Assembly (NCBI GenBank): GCA_963728295.1
Contig: CAVSKB010000011.1
Coordinates: 434,001 to 498,000 of the forward strand
From: DATJKD01 sp963728295
Lineage (GTDB): Bacteria; Pseudomonadota; Gammaproteobacteria; Steroidobacterales; Steroidobacteraceae
Length of the DNA stretch: 64,000 nt
Reading direction: 5' to 3'
Each line of letters starts with the position of its first letter. The first letter of the stretch is position 1. The position numbers and the translations under genes were made by a program. The notes beneath the pieces are model-generated. The model was given only the letters and a program-made list of their open reading frames with translations, had not been told where the DNA came from and did no database searches. This document shows, piece after piece, positions 46,193-54,862 of the stretch.

Positions 46193-46295
46193 CGCATGTC
46201 ACAGGGTCGACAGGGCGGGGAATCGCTGTGCCTACGGAGCAGGCTCATCGGAGTCACGAAACGAATGCTCGCTCGTCGCGGAGACTCGTCCTGCG

Positions 46296-47462
46296 ATGAC
46301 AGACGCCCCCGGTTTCGGAACCGTTCTCGAGCTGCTCCAGTCGGCAGATGAAATCGCGAGCGAGATCGGATATCCCGATCCGTCACTGCGCGCCGCTTAT
46401 CACCGGCAGATACTGATGCTGCTGGCCCAGGCGTATGTGCAGGTGTTCGGCACCAACGTGGAAAATCCGGACTGGGTGCCGCACACCGGGCCGTTGTTTC
46501 CATGGGGCGCCCCCAACCACGACACGATCTACGGATTCGCCCCGATTGACCCACGAGGCACCTATCGCGTGTCCGGAACACAGGGGACGGAGACGATCGC
46601 GTCGCTGATGTTCCGCAAGGGTGGCGCGAACACCGGCCAGGTGCACGGTGCAACGCTGGGCGAGATCGATGTGCAGTCGATAGCGACCGCGCAGGATCGA
46701 AGGTTCAGCCTTCTGATAGGTGTAGAGCGGCCGGAGGGCTACACCGGACCGTGGCATGCGCTGCCGCCGGAGACGACCGGGATGGTGGCCCGGCACGTGA
46801 CCGTTGAGCCCGGGCAAAGGGACGGCGTGTGGTCGCTCGAGCGGCTAGACCGCAGCGCGCATGCAGCCTCCGATGCCGATTCGACTGCGTCGCGCATGCG
46901 GACGATGACCAGCTTCGTCTCTCGGCTGAACGAGTTCCTGCTGCGGCTGGTGAAGAAGCTGCGGGACGATGGCTGCACGAACTCCTTCATCGGCGATCGG
47001 TTCCAGGGCCACGGCGGTATCGCCGCGCAGATGTACTTCCAGGGCCTGTTCGAGTTCGCCTCTGACGAGGCCCTGATCCTCGAGAGCGAAATCCCGGAAA
47101 GCGTGCATTACTGGAGCGTGCAGCTCGTCGATCCGTTCTACAGTGCGATCGACTTCATCTTCCACAGCGCTGCGTTCAACGGCACGCAGGCCTGCGTCAG
47201 CATCGATGGCAAGGTTCGCTTCGTCGTCTCCGTTGCGGATCCGGGCGTGCCGAACTGGCTCGATTCCGTCGGCTGGCGGCAGGGGGGAATGTTCTGGCGG
47301 TGGCACAGTGCCAGCTCGTTCCCGATGCCTTCAGTGAAGCGAGTGAAGCTCGCGGAACTGCGGCGGCACCTCCCGTCGGATACGCCGGCCGTGAGCGCCG
47401 CAGAGCGGGCGGCGGAGCGGTCGAGCCGGATCTCGCACTACCAGTCGCGGCGCCGATGGTGA
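46296..47462 (+). CDS. DUF1214-like domain protein
   Basis: 388 aa protein with DTIYGFAPIDPRGTYRVSG and the C-terminal YWSVQLVDPFYSAIDF plus VADPGVPNWLDSVG, matching the DUF1214/DUF1254-like group. Its members are of uncertain function; some are linked with stress or catabolic genes. No signal peptide is evident, unlike many members. ATG at 46296; an upstream in-frame extension is antisense to the MaoC gene. Its stop overlaps a GTG that opens a truncated P450-like ORF. Confidence 0.72.
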   Translation: MTDAPGFGTVLELLQSADEIASEIGYPDPSLRAAYHRQILMLLAQAYVQVFGTNVENPDWVPHTGPLFPWGAPNHDTIYGFAPIDPRGTYRVSGTQGTETIASLMFRKGGANTGQVHGATLGEIDVQSIATAQDRRFSLLIGVERPEGYTGPWHALPPETTGMVARHVTVEPGQRDGVWSLERLDRSAHAASDADSTASRMRTMTSFVSRLNEFLLRLVKKLRDDGCTNSFIGDRFQGHGGIAAQMYFQGLFEFASDEALILESEIPESVHYWSVQLVDPFYSAIDFIFHSAAFNGTQACVSIDGKVRFVVSVADPGVPNWLDSVGWRQGGMFWRWHSASSFPMPSVKRVKLAELRRHLPSDTPAVSAAERAAERSSRISHYQSRRRW

Positions 47463-47605
47463 GTGGCGCCGACGCGAGGGTCGACCCGCGGGTGCCGCGA
47501 CTCGGCGTCGATCCGTTCGAGGTTAGCGACCTCGCGAGCCCTACGATTGCGGACAGACAACTGAGGCCGGAGGCGTCTCCCGTCCTCGCTTGTGCGGCCT
47601 GCTGA
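47459..47605 (+). pseudogene. Probable N-terminal remnant of a cytochrome P450
   Basis: 48-codon ORF, GTG at 47459 overlapping the preceding stop. VPRLGVDPF, an LASP step and LRPEASPV resemble the first ~40 residues of many bacterial P450s (PRLxxDPFxxxxLAxPxxxxxxLREAxPV). It then ends at TGA 47605 with no I-helix or heme loop nearby. Likely a deletion remnant; chance similarity cannot be excluded. Confidence 0.45.
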
Positions 47606-47624
47606 TCTTCGCTACAGTAAAGAA

Positions 47625-47636
47625 CGTTAGCGTACG
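47625..47636. promoter_or_regulatory. Candidate operator CGTTAGCGTACG upstream of quinone reductase
   Basis: Related to the palindrome at 7044-7055 (first seven bases identical). It lies 40 bp before the ATG at 47676, downstream of an AT-rich CTACAGTAAAG. Confidence 0.3.
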
Positions 47637-47675
47637 GTCTGTCTGGCCTGCGCACGAGCATTTTCTGCAGGCTTC

Positions 47676-48734
47676 ATGAGTCGCCAGATGCGCGCAGTCC
47701 TTTGCAGGGCGTACGGACCGGCCGACACCCTCGAAGTCGACACCGTTCCCGCACCGACGCCAGGGCGGGGCGAGGTGATCGTCGCGGTCCACGCGGCCGG
47801 CGTCCAGTTCGTGGACAACCGTGTCGTCGAAGGCAAATCGTTGCTGAACACGGCCAAGCTCGATGCGCACTTCGGCCGGCCCATGACCGCGGGCTTCCCC
47901 ATCATCCCCGGCATGGAGGCTGCGGGGATCGTCGAGGAGGTCGGTGAAGGCGTACGCGCTGTCAAGCGTGGTGACCGGGTGCTCGGCACCTGCCTCCTCG
48001 GAGCTTTCGCGGAGATGGCTCGCTTCCACGAGCTGGAGGTGTGCCGCATTCCCGATCAGATGGACATGCAGGCGGCGGCCGGCTTCTATTCCGCGTATTT
48101 CACCGCGTACTACTCGCTCATCTACCGGGCCTGCCTGAAGAGCGGCGAGACCGTGCTGGTGCTCGGGGCAGGGAGTGGCGTGGGGATCGCTTGCACGGAA
48201 ATAGCGAAGGCGGTGGGTGCACGCGTGATCGCTGCCGCTTCGACCGAGGGAAAGCTCGCCATCGCCCAGGCGCACGGTGCCGACGCCGTCGTCAGATATG
48301 CGCGGGGGCCATTGGCGATGGCCGATCAAAAGGAACTCGCATCGGCGTTCAAGAAGGCGACGGACGGCCGCGGATTTGAAGTCATCGCCGACCTCGTGGG
48401 CGGCGATTACGCCGAACCCGCGATGCGAACGCTTGCGTTGAAGGGCCGCTACCTGTCCATCGGGTTTTCGGCGGGGATCCCATCGATCCCCATGCACGTG
48501 ATCTTCAACAAGAACGGCGCACTGCTCGGTATCGAGCCCGTCGCCGATAAGCGACTGCCGGGTGAAGTCCCGGATGTGATGCGGCAGCTGTTCGAGTGGT
48601 ACCGCGAGAAGAAGCTTCGTCCGCAGGTGACGGAGACTTTTCCGCTCGAGCGCGCCGGCCACGCGCTCGGACGGCTCGCCGCCCGCCAGGCGGCAGGCCG
48701 TGTCACCCTGGTGACCGGACTCACGGAGCCGTGA
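47676..48734 (+). CDS. NADPH:quinone oxidoreductase-like MDR protein
   Basis: 352 aa zinc-independent medium-chain reductase: IPGMEAAGIVEEVG, GAFAEMARF, NAD(P)H loop LGAGSGVGIACTEIA near residue 165 and ADLVGGDYAEPAMRTL. It is the paralogue of the partial gene at 62975 (shared GRYLSIGFxAG and RLPGxxxxxxxxLFxWYREx(K/R)LRP). Start ATG 47676, with a second ATG at 47688. First of three + strand genes with a P450 and an SDR. Confidence 0.9.
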   Translation: MSRQMRAVLCRAYGPADTLEVDTVPAPTPGRGEVIVAVHAAGVQFVDNRVVEGKSLLNTAKLDAHFGRPMTAGFPIIPGMEAAGIVEEVGEGVRAVKRGDRVLGTCLLGAFAEMARFHELEVCRIPDQMDMQAAAGFYSAYFTAYYSLIYRACLKSGETVLVLGAGSGVGIACTEIAKAVGARVIAAASTEGKLAIAQAHGADAVVRYARGPLAMADQKELASAFKKATDGRGFEVIADLVGGDYAEPAMRTLALKGRYLSIGFSAGIPSIPMHVIFNKNGALLGIEPVADKRLPGEVPDVMRQLFEWYREKKLRPQVTETFPLERAGHALGRLAARQAAGRVTLVTGLTEP

Positions 48735-48747
48735 AGGAGTATCGCCG

Positions 48748-50016
48748 ATGACTGCGACTCACGAAACGTCGCCCGATCTGGATTTCGATCTCTCGAATCT
48801 TCAGGCGCTCGGGCCCGAATTGATCCCACGGCTTGCCGCAATCCGCGAGTCGGAGCCCATATTCTGGAGTGAGATCCAGAAGGGCTGGTTCGTCACGCGT
48901 TTCGCCGACGTGGCCCAGGGATTCGGCGGGAAACTCCCCTTATCGAACGTGCGTCTGGACAAGCTTGCGTTCGCAGCAATTCCCGAGTCGGATTGGGCGA
49001 CGCGCATCCCTCTTCTGACCAGCGCCACGCCGACGTTTGCCAACATGACCGATCCGCCCTATCACGGCCGGCTGCGGAGGCCGATGAACATGGCGTTCAG
49101 CAAGTCGAACGTGGAAACCATGCGCATCTTCGTCAAGAAGCGCCTGCAGGAACTGCTGGACAAGGCCGAGGCGCGTCGAGAGTTCGAATTCATCGAAGGA
49201 ATCGCTCGCCCGTTGACCGGCAGCGTCATCATGAGCCTGATGGGTGTGCCTGAGGTTCATCTGAACAATCTGCGCGACTGGGCGAACTCGATCGTCATGG
49301 CGCTCGGGACGGCGCGACCGAGTGTAGATCTGCTCGAAGACGGCGAGCGCGCCATGCGCGAGATGGACAAGGTATTCGAGGATGAGCTTGCACGTCGCAG
49401 GGCACAGCCGCAGGACGACTTCCTTTCCGTCCTCGCTGCCGCCGCGGAGGGCCCCGACGGGCTCACTCACGCCGAGCTTCTCGGTACGTGCGTGAACACG
49501 CTGCTCGCCGGTCACGAGAGCACGGCCTCCACGATGGCGTTCGGTGTGGCCGAGCTCGCGCAGCAGCCCGCTCAGGTGCAGTACATGCTGGGTCATCCCG
49601 ACCGCAAGACGCAGATGGTCGAGGAGATCATGCGCCATGTGGCCATGTCGGCGAGTCAGACCCGCGTCGCCTCGCAGGAATTCGAGTGGCATGGAAAGAC
49701 GATCCGGCAAGGTGAGGTCGTTTACCTGTGGGTCGCAAGCGCGAACCGTGATCCACGGGTGTTCGCCACTCCGGATGACCTCGATCTGTCGCGACAGATC
49801 AAGGAGACGCTGGTTTTCGGCCGCGGCATCCACCACTGCATCGGTCACTTGCTCGCCAAGCTGCAGCTCGGCGAGTTCTTTCCCGCCATGTTCGAACGGT
49901 TCACCGTCGAAGTGCTGGACGATCCGCTCGACTACAGCGGCGGGTACGCATTCCGCACGCTGTCGTCACTGACCATCCGCGTGCAGCCGGTGTCTGACCG
50001 CCGGTCCGCCGCTTAG
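48748..50016 (+). CDS. Cytochrome P450
   Basis: 422 aa P450: I-helix LLAGHESTASTM, K-helix EEIMRHVAMS (ExxR), heme loop FGRGIHHCIGHLL. Closest in the window to 42231-43472. ATG at 48748 after GAAGGAG; 13 bp downstream of the quinone reductase stop and 37 bp before an SDR, a hydroxylation/oxidation unit. Confidence 0.93.
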   Translation: MTATHETSPDLDFDLSNLQALGPELIPRLAAIRESEPIFWSEIQKGWFVTRFADVAQGFGGKLPLSNVRLDKLAFAAIPESDWATRIPLLTSATPTFANMTDPPYHGRLRRPMNMAFSKSNVETMRIFVKKRLQELLDKAEARREFEFIEGIARPLTGSVIMSLMGVPEVHLNNLRDWANSIVMALGTARPSVDLLEDGERAMREMDKVFEDELARRRAQPQDDFLSVLAAAAEGPDGLTHAELLGTCVNTLLAGHESTASTMAFGVAELAQQPAQVQYMLGHPDRKTQMVEEIMRHVAMSASQTRVASQEFEWHGKTIRQGEVVYLWVASANRDPRVFATPDDLDLSRQIKETLVFGRGIHHCIGHLLAKLQLGEFFPAMFERFTVEVLDDPLDYSGGYAFRTLSSLTIRVQPVSDRRSAA

Positions 50017-50053
50017 GCGCGCGGTTGCCGCGCTGGTCTGCGCACGCCCGATC

Positions 50054-50836
50054 ATGGGAAAGCTCGCAGGCAAGGTCGCCATCGTTACCGGGGGCGGCCG
50101 CGGAATCGGCCGCGGAATAGCCCTCGCATTCGGTATCGAAGGCGCCGCCGTCGTCCTGGCCTCGCGCACGGCAGCGACCGTCGAAGCCGTGCAGCACGAA
50201 GTGCAGGCGATTGGGGCGCGGGCGCTCGGCGTCAGCTGCGACGTGGCTCAGCCCGAGCAGGTGAACGCACTGGTTGCGCGGACGGTGGCCGCTTTCGGTA
50301 CCGTCGACATTCTCGTCAACGCCGCCCAGGGATTCGGAACACCGGAGACGCCGATGCCGTTTCCGCAGCCTCTGCCGCTCGAAGCAATCCCGGATGCCGA
50401 ATGGGATTTCACGCTGCGCACGGGCCTCATGGGCACGCTCTGGTGCATGCGCGCGGTGTTCCCCCATATGAAGGATCGGGGCGGCAAGATCATCAACTTT
50501 GGCTCGCTGGCGGGTCAGCGCGGATCGGCCGGGAGTGCGGCTTACAACGCGACGAAGGAGGCCATACGCGCGCTGACCCGAACTGCCGCGCGCGAGTGGG
50601 GCCGATATCGCATCAATGTCAACGTCATCAACCCGGCGGCGCGATCGCATGCGCTGGACGAATACCAGAAGAGCAACCCGCACAAGATCGATTCCGCGCG
50701 CCAGGTCCCGCTCGGTCGCCTTGGCGATGCGCTCACCGATATCGCGCCTGCCGCCTTGTTTCTGGCGAGCAGCGATTCGGACTACGTGACCGGACTCACG
50801 ATGATGGTCGATGGGGGACTGCTGATGGGGCCGTGA
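50054..50836 (+). CDS. SDR family oxidoreductase
   Basis: 260 aa classical SDR: TGGGRGIG, INFGSLAG serine, catalytic YNATK, and C-terminal MMVDGGLLMGP. Follows the P450 and probably oxidises its alcohol product or a 3-hydroxyacyl intermediate. ATG at 50054 (MGKLAGKVAIV). Confidence 0.93.
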   Translation: MGKLAGKVAIVTGGGRGIGRGIALAFGIEGAAVVLASRTAATVEAVQHEVQAIGARALGVSCDVAQPEQVNALVARTVAAFGTVDILVNAAQGFGTPETPMPFPQPLPLEAIPDAEWDFTLRTGLMGTLWCMRAVFPHMKDRGGKIINFGSLAGQRGSAGSAAYNATKEAIRALTRTAAREWGRYRINVNVINPAARSHALDEYQKSNPHKIDSARQVPLGRLGDALTDIAPAALFLASSDSDYVTGLTMMVDGGLLMGP

Positions 50837-50866
50837 GCGAGAACGGCCGCCCGCCAGTCACAACTG

Positions 50867-52009
50867 CTATGCCATGGCGCCGCACGAGCGAAGATCGTCG
50901 ACTTCTCCGGCCGTGAACCCGAACGCGCGTAGTACCGCTTCCGAGTGCTCGCCCGGCTCCGGTGGCGAACCGGTCGGCGCGGGTTCGGATCTCGAGAAGC
51001 GCGGCACCGGGGCCGGATGTACGACCCCGTAGCGGTCCCGGAAGGCGCCACGCGCCTGCGAATGCGGGTGGCTGGCGGCTTCTTCGGGTGACAGCACGGG
51101 TGTCACGCAGGCGTCGCTGTCGGCAAACACGCGCGTCCACTCCTCGCGGGTGCGCGAGCGGAAAATCCCGGCGAATCGATGTTTCATCGACGGCCAGCCG
51201 GCACGATCCATCTGCGGCGGAACGGTGGCGGGATCGATCTGCAGGCCCCGCAGCAGCAGGTCGTAGAACTGCGGCTCGATCGCACCAACCGCCATGTGCC
51301 CCCCATCCTTCGTCTCGTACACCTCGTAGAAGTGCGCACCGGAATCGAGGAGATTTGCGCCGCGGTCGCTGCGCCACGAGCCCATCGCCTTCTGCGCATA
51401 GATGGACGTGGCCAGCAGCGCTGCACCTTCGACCATTGCTGCGTCGACGACCTGACCCTTGCCTGACCCAACCCGCTCCAGCAGGGCGCAAGTCATGCCA
51501 AACGCGAGCATGACCCCACCGCCGCCCATGTCGGCGACGAGATTCAGTGGGGGGCTGGGGCGCTCCTCGGCGCGGCCAAACATGTACAGGCTGCCCGAAA
51601 TCGCAAGGTAGTTGATGTCGTGTCCCGCGAGGCGGGCGAGGGGCCCTTGCTGACCCCAGCCAGTCATCCGGCCGTAGACCAGTCGCGGATTCCTCGCCAG
51701 GCACGGCTCGGGTCCGAGCCCGAGTCGCTCCATCACCCCGGGACGGAAGCCTTCGATCAGCCCATCCGCGTCGGCGCAGAGTCTGAGAACCGCCTGGACT
51801 GCCTGTGGCTTCTTCAGATCGAGCGCCAGGGACTTGCGGCCCCTGGCGGTGACGTCGAGGCGACCGTCCCCGCCGATCGAGCGCGTTCTCCCCGATGCCC
51901 GGTCGATCCGGATTATTTCGGCGCCCATGTCGGCAAGCATCATTGCGCAGAACGGGCCTGGCCCGATCCCTGCCATCTCGAGAATCCGAAAACCCTTCAG
52001 CGGCCCCAT
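50867..52009 (-). CDS. Alpha-methylacyl-CoA racemase (AMACR-like)
   Basis: 380 aa racemase-type class III CoA-transferase with GHDINY (His), ADMGGGG (Asp) and VGAIEPQFY, as in 39921-41078; both share SDACVTPVL/KDACVSPVL and ARGxF. Converts 2-methylacyl-CoA epimers. It stands alone, convergent with the SDR at 50054-50836 and divergent from the SDR at 52181, with its own upstream AT-rich region. Start ATG 52009. Confidence 0.9.
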   Translation of the reverse strand: MGPLKGFRILEMAGIGPGPFCAMMLADMGAEIIRIDRASGRTRSIGGDGRLDVTARGRKSLALDLKKPQAVQAVLRLCADADGLIEGFRPGVMERLGLGPEPCLARNPRLVYGRMTGWGQQGPLARLAGHDINYLAISGSLYMFGRAEERPSPPLNLVADMGGGGVMLAFGMTCALLERVGSGKGQVVDAAMVEGAALLATSIYAQKAMGSWRSDRGANLLDSGAHFYEVYETKDGGHMAVGAIEPQFYDLLLRGLQIDPATVPPQMDRAGWPSMKHRFAGIFRSRTREEWTRVFADSDACVTPVLSPEEAASHPHSQARGAFRDRYGVVHPAPVPRFSRSEPAPTGSPPEPGEHSEAVLRAFGFTAGEVDDLRSCGAMA

Positions 52010-52052
52010 GCTTTGCCCGGTCCGATAGGACGCATGCGAATTAACGCATCGT

Positions 52053-52128
52053 ATATAGCAAACGGTCTGAATACCACCTCGATCGTCGCGGTCGTCAAAT
52101 TGACCGCATGCTTATCGTCCATTATCGT
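52053..52128. promoter_or_regulatory. Divergent promoter region with half-site and TTATCGTCC direct repeat
   Basis: On the + strand TTGACC (52100-52105) and TATCGT (52123-52128) are 17 bases apart, suitable for the SDR at 52181. TTATCGTCC occurs twice in a row (52112-52120, 52122-52130). On the - strand CGTTTGCTATAT (52053-52064) resembles the 7044 palindrome in its first nine bases and includes a TATA-rich stretch for the racemase gene. Confidence 0.4.
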
Positions 52129-52180
52129 CCGATGAGAGAAGTTCTGGACAGGCGCGCGGCCCGTGCCTCGGGGAGGACAG

Positions 52181-52978
52181 ATGGCCAATCAAACGAGTCG
52201 TCGGATCCTGGTGACCGGCGCGAGCCGGGGCGTCGGTGCCGCCATCGCCAGGGCCTTTGCGAGCAACGGAGACTACGTCGTGCTGTCGGCTCGCACTGAG
52301 GCAGGCCTCAAGCGCGTCCTGGCATCGATCGATGCCGCGGGCGGCAAGGGCGAAATTCAAATTGCCGATCTTTCCACCCGCGCTGCCTGCAGGGATCTTG
52401 CGCGGCGCTGCGGTGCGGTCGACGTTCTCATCAACAACGCGGCGCTGACCGCCGGAAAATATCAGAACCCGCTCGATGAAGCCGATGAGTACTGGGATCT
52501 GAACTTCGCGGTCAGCTTCTTTGCGCCATTGATCCTCATGCAGGAGCTCGGTCGCGGCATGCTCGAACGGGGTCATGGCGTCGTCGTCAACATCTCGAGC
52601 ATGGCGGCGCAACGCGCGGTCCCGCTGCTCGCACCGTATTCGGTGGTCAAGGCGGCACTCGATGCCCTGTCCAGATCGGCCGGTATGGATCTGGCAGGCT
52701 CGGGTATTAGCGTGAATGCGCTCGCGCTAGGTCACGTGGACACCGAGGCGTTTGCAGAGAACTGCGTCGATGGAATCACGCCGCAGGAGATCGCCAGGCG
52801 CAACGCACCCCTGGGTCGTCTCATCAAGCCGGAGGAGATCGCCGGGATGTGTCTGTACCTCGCATCCGACGTCGCCGCTCCCGTCGTGGGCACGGTACTG
52901 AACATCGACGGCGGGCTCACTTCGGGCATGTACAGCTTCGCGGGTAATTTCTCCGACGTCGAGGCACGCACATGTTGA
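52181..52978 (+). CDS. SDR family oxidoreductase
   Basis: 265 aa classical SDR: TGASRGVG, NNAALTAGKYQ, VNISSMAA, catalytic YSVVK, and INIDGGLTSG-like ending with GMYSF. Paralogue of 26260-27060. ATG at 52181 has GGGGAGGAC directly upstream; GTG at 52163 is less likely. Followed after 60 bp by an EcK-like kinase, repeating the SDR/kinase neighbourhood of the 26-29 kb region. Confidence 0.93.
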   Translation: MANQTSRRILVTGASRGVGAAIARAFASNGDYVVLSARTEAGLKRVLASIDAAGGKGEIQIADLSTRAACRDLARRCGAVDVLINNAALTAGKYQNPLDEADEYWDLNFAVSFFAPLILMQELGRGMLERGHGVVVNISSMAAQRAVPLLAPYSVVKAALDALSRSAGMDLAGSGISVNALALGHVDTEAFAENCVDGITPQEIARRNAPLGRLIKPEEIAGMCLYLASDVAAPVVGTVLNIDGGLTSGMYSFAGNFSDVEARTC

Positions 52979-53038
52979 ACATCACGCGTGAGTCGTGGTG
53001 CGCACGCGCGCGCACACGGTCGTCGTGAGGATAGCAAC

Positions 53039-54154
53039 ATGGACATCCCTTCCCATCCGCGTGAGCTGACCCCCTCTGTCCTGACCCAGTTGATTTCCGA
53101 GTTGCATCCGGGCACGGAAGTGGAGTCGGCCGAGATCGTGAAGGTCAGAAACTACGGGGACGCCGACAGCGCAGGCTCCGTCTCGACCTCGACCCAGGTG
53201 TCATTGGCGGTTCGATACTCGCCAGCGACGGCTAAGACCTTGCCGAAGCAGATTTTCGTCAAGATGTCCGTTCCGGAGGACATCGATTGCTCCAACCCTG
53301 AGCTCGGGCCGCTGTTCGAGAACGAGGTCGCGTTCTACAGGCGCCTCAGGGCGGAGCTCGACATCGAAGCGCCGCTGGGACTGGGAGGCCGCTTCGATCC
53401 GAAGAATGGGCGATTCGTGCTCATTCTCGAGGATCTATCTCCGCGTTCTCCGCATATCAACTCGATGATGGATGCGGACAATCTCGCCGCCGTCGAGGCA
53501 TTGCTCGAGACCTACGCGCGGTTGCATGCGCGCTTCTGGGGCTCGAGCCGGTTCGGCGCGGACCTGTCCTGGGTACAGGGCCAGGTCAAGGGAGAGATGG
53601 AGGAGTGGTTCGACAAATTCATCCGCGAGCACGTGATCAATGAGCTCGCGCGCGAGAAATACAAACGCGAATTCGTCGAGGAGGCCGGCACGAACGAGGC
53701 TGAGCTGTATTTCGGGGAGAAGGCTCTCAAGCGCCACCACGCCGGTCTTGCGCAGACTCTGCTGCATGGGGATTCGCACTTTGGCAATACCTACCTGACG
53801 CAAGATGGAAGGGGCGGGCTGCTGGACTGGCAGGTCAACTGCCGCGGCTTTGCGATGTTCGACGTGGGATATCTCCTCCACACCGCGTTGTCGGTGCAGA
53901 CGCGGCGGCTGAAGGAACGCGAATTGCTGGCCTTCTACAGAGACAGGCTGTGCTCCCATGGAGTGCAGGGCGCTCCGGACATCGAGGTCTTGTGGACCGA
54001 ATACCGTCGCACAGCGCATCACAGCTTCTATCTGGGGTGGCTGACCGCGCCGCGGGAAAACTATGGCCTGGAAGTCTGCGTGCTGGGCAATCACCGCACG
54101 AAGGCGGCCTACCAGGATCTCGAAGCTCGCAGACTGATCAAGGAGATCATGTGA
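53039..54154 (+). CDS. EcK-like phosphotransferase
   Basis: 371 aa kinase with catalytic HGDSHFGNTYL and DWQVNCRGFAMFDVGYLL, and LILEDLSPRS in the N-lobe. It belongs to the same broad CHK/EcKL-type group as 28289 and 43758 but is more distant, lacking the RRQTLYTFVGWL ending (it has RRTAHHSFYLGWL). ATG at 53039 after GTGAGGATAGC. Converges on a SnoaL-like gene. Substrate unknown. Confidence 0.87.
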   Translation: MDIPSHPRELTPSVLTQLISELHPGTEVESAEIVKVRNYGDADSAGSVSTSTQVSLAVRYSPATAKTLPKQIFVKMSVPEDIDCSNPELGPLFENEVAFYRRLRAELDIEAPLGLGGRFDPKNGRFVLILEDLSPRSPHINSMMDADNLAAVEALLETYARLHARFWGSSRFGADLSWVQGQVKGEMEEWFDKFIREHVINELAREKYKREFVEEAGTNEAELYFGEKALKRHHAGLAQTLLHGDSHFGNTYLTQDGRGGLLDWQVNCRGFAMFDVGYLLHTALSVQTRRLKERELLAFYRDRLCSHGVQGAPDIEVLWTEYRRTAHHSFYLGWLTAPRENYGLEVCVLGNHRTKAAYQDLEARRLIKEIM

Positions 54155-54196
54155 TCCCGGGCCTTGCTGTCTGAGAGGTCGGCTGCTCGCTGACGG

Positions 54197-54664
54197 TCAC
54201 CTGGACGCCAGCGGCGGCAGCCGATCGCGCTCGTAGAGCGCCACGTCCACGTGCGAGGCGAATCGCCAGCGACTGTCTTCGCAGCGTACGAGTTCGGACT
54301 CGTATCTACCGTAGTGTTCCACGCGGCCGTCGTCGGGAGCGAAGACGATGAAGTACGCTGAACAATTCGCTCGATCTCCCTCGATTCGACGGACAAGCAC
54401 GTTCCCGATGAGGTGATGCAGCTGTACGAGGGTGCCGGCCTTGCGAAGGTTGTCGCGGCCTTTGATGACGCCGTGCTCGTCGGCGAAGCTGAGCTGACCG
54501 GTTCGCGCAAGCTCACGGGCGACGCGAAAGCTCGAGATGTCCGTCCAGCCATCTGCCGTGTAACAGTCGGCGTATGCGTCGCCATCGTTGGCGTCGACCG
54601 CATGTGCGTACGCAGCATAGAGATTGAGGATGGCCAGGTGATCGAGTGCGTATTGAAGGTTCAT
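54197..54664 (-). CDS. SnoaL-like (NTF2-fold) protein
   Basis: 155 aa protein: DHLAILNLYAAYAHAVDAND, CYTADGWTDISSF, LVQLHHLIGNVLVRRIEGD and HYGRYESELVR, the usual SnoaL_4-type order. Such proteins bind or transform hydrophobic small molecules, including ring-hydroxylation and dehydratase-like roles. ATG at 54664 has GAGG 8 bases upstream; an in-frame start at 54817 would consume the intergenic region shared with the AttH-like gene. Confidence 0.82.
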   Translation of the reverse strand: MNLQYALDHLAILNLYAAYAHAVDANDGDAYADCYTADGWTDISSFRVARELARTGQLSFADEHGVIKGRDNLRKAGTLVQLHHLIGNVLVRRIEGDRANCSAYFIVFAPDDGRVEHYGRYESELVRCEDSRWRFASHVDVALYERDRLPPLASR

Positions 54665-54862
54665 CAGCGAAACCTCGCGTAGATGCGCGGAGAAACTGGA
54701 TTGCGAGTGTTGTGTAAGTTGTTGATAAAGCAGGTTGATGTGCTGCGTGCTGATCGGTATCTGAACTGTTGACACCGGTTGAGTGGTGCGCAAGCATACG
54801 ACAGCAGAGCGACTCAATCATCGCTCACGTGAATTGCGGATTGCGGGCCGGTGTGAGAGTAC

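Noticed and set aside
45804..46295. Upstream extension of the DUF1214-like frame
   Set aside because: Antisense to the MaoC N-terminal-like gene, with no family similarity before residue M at 46296.
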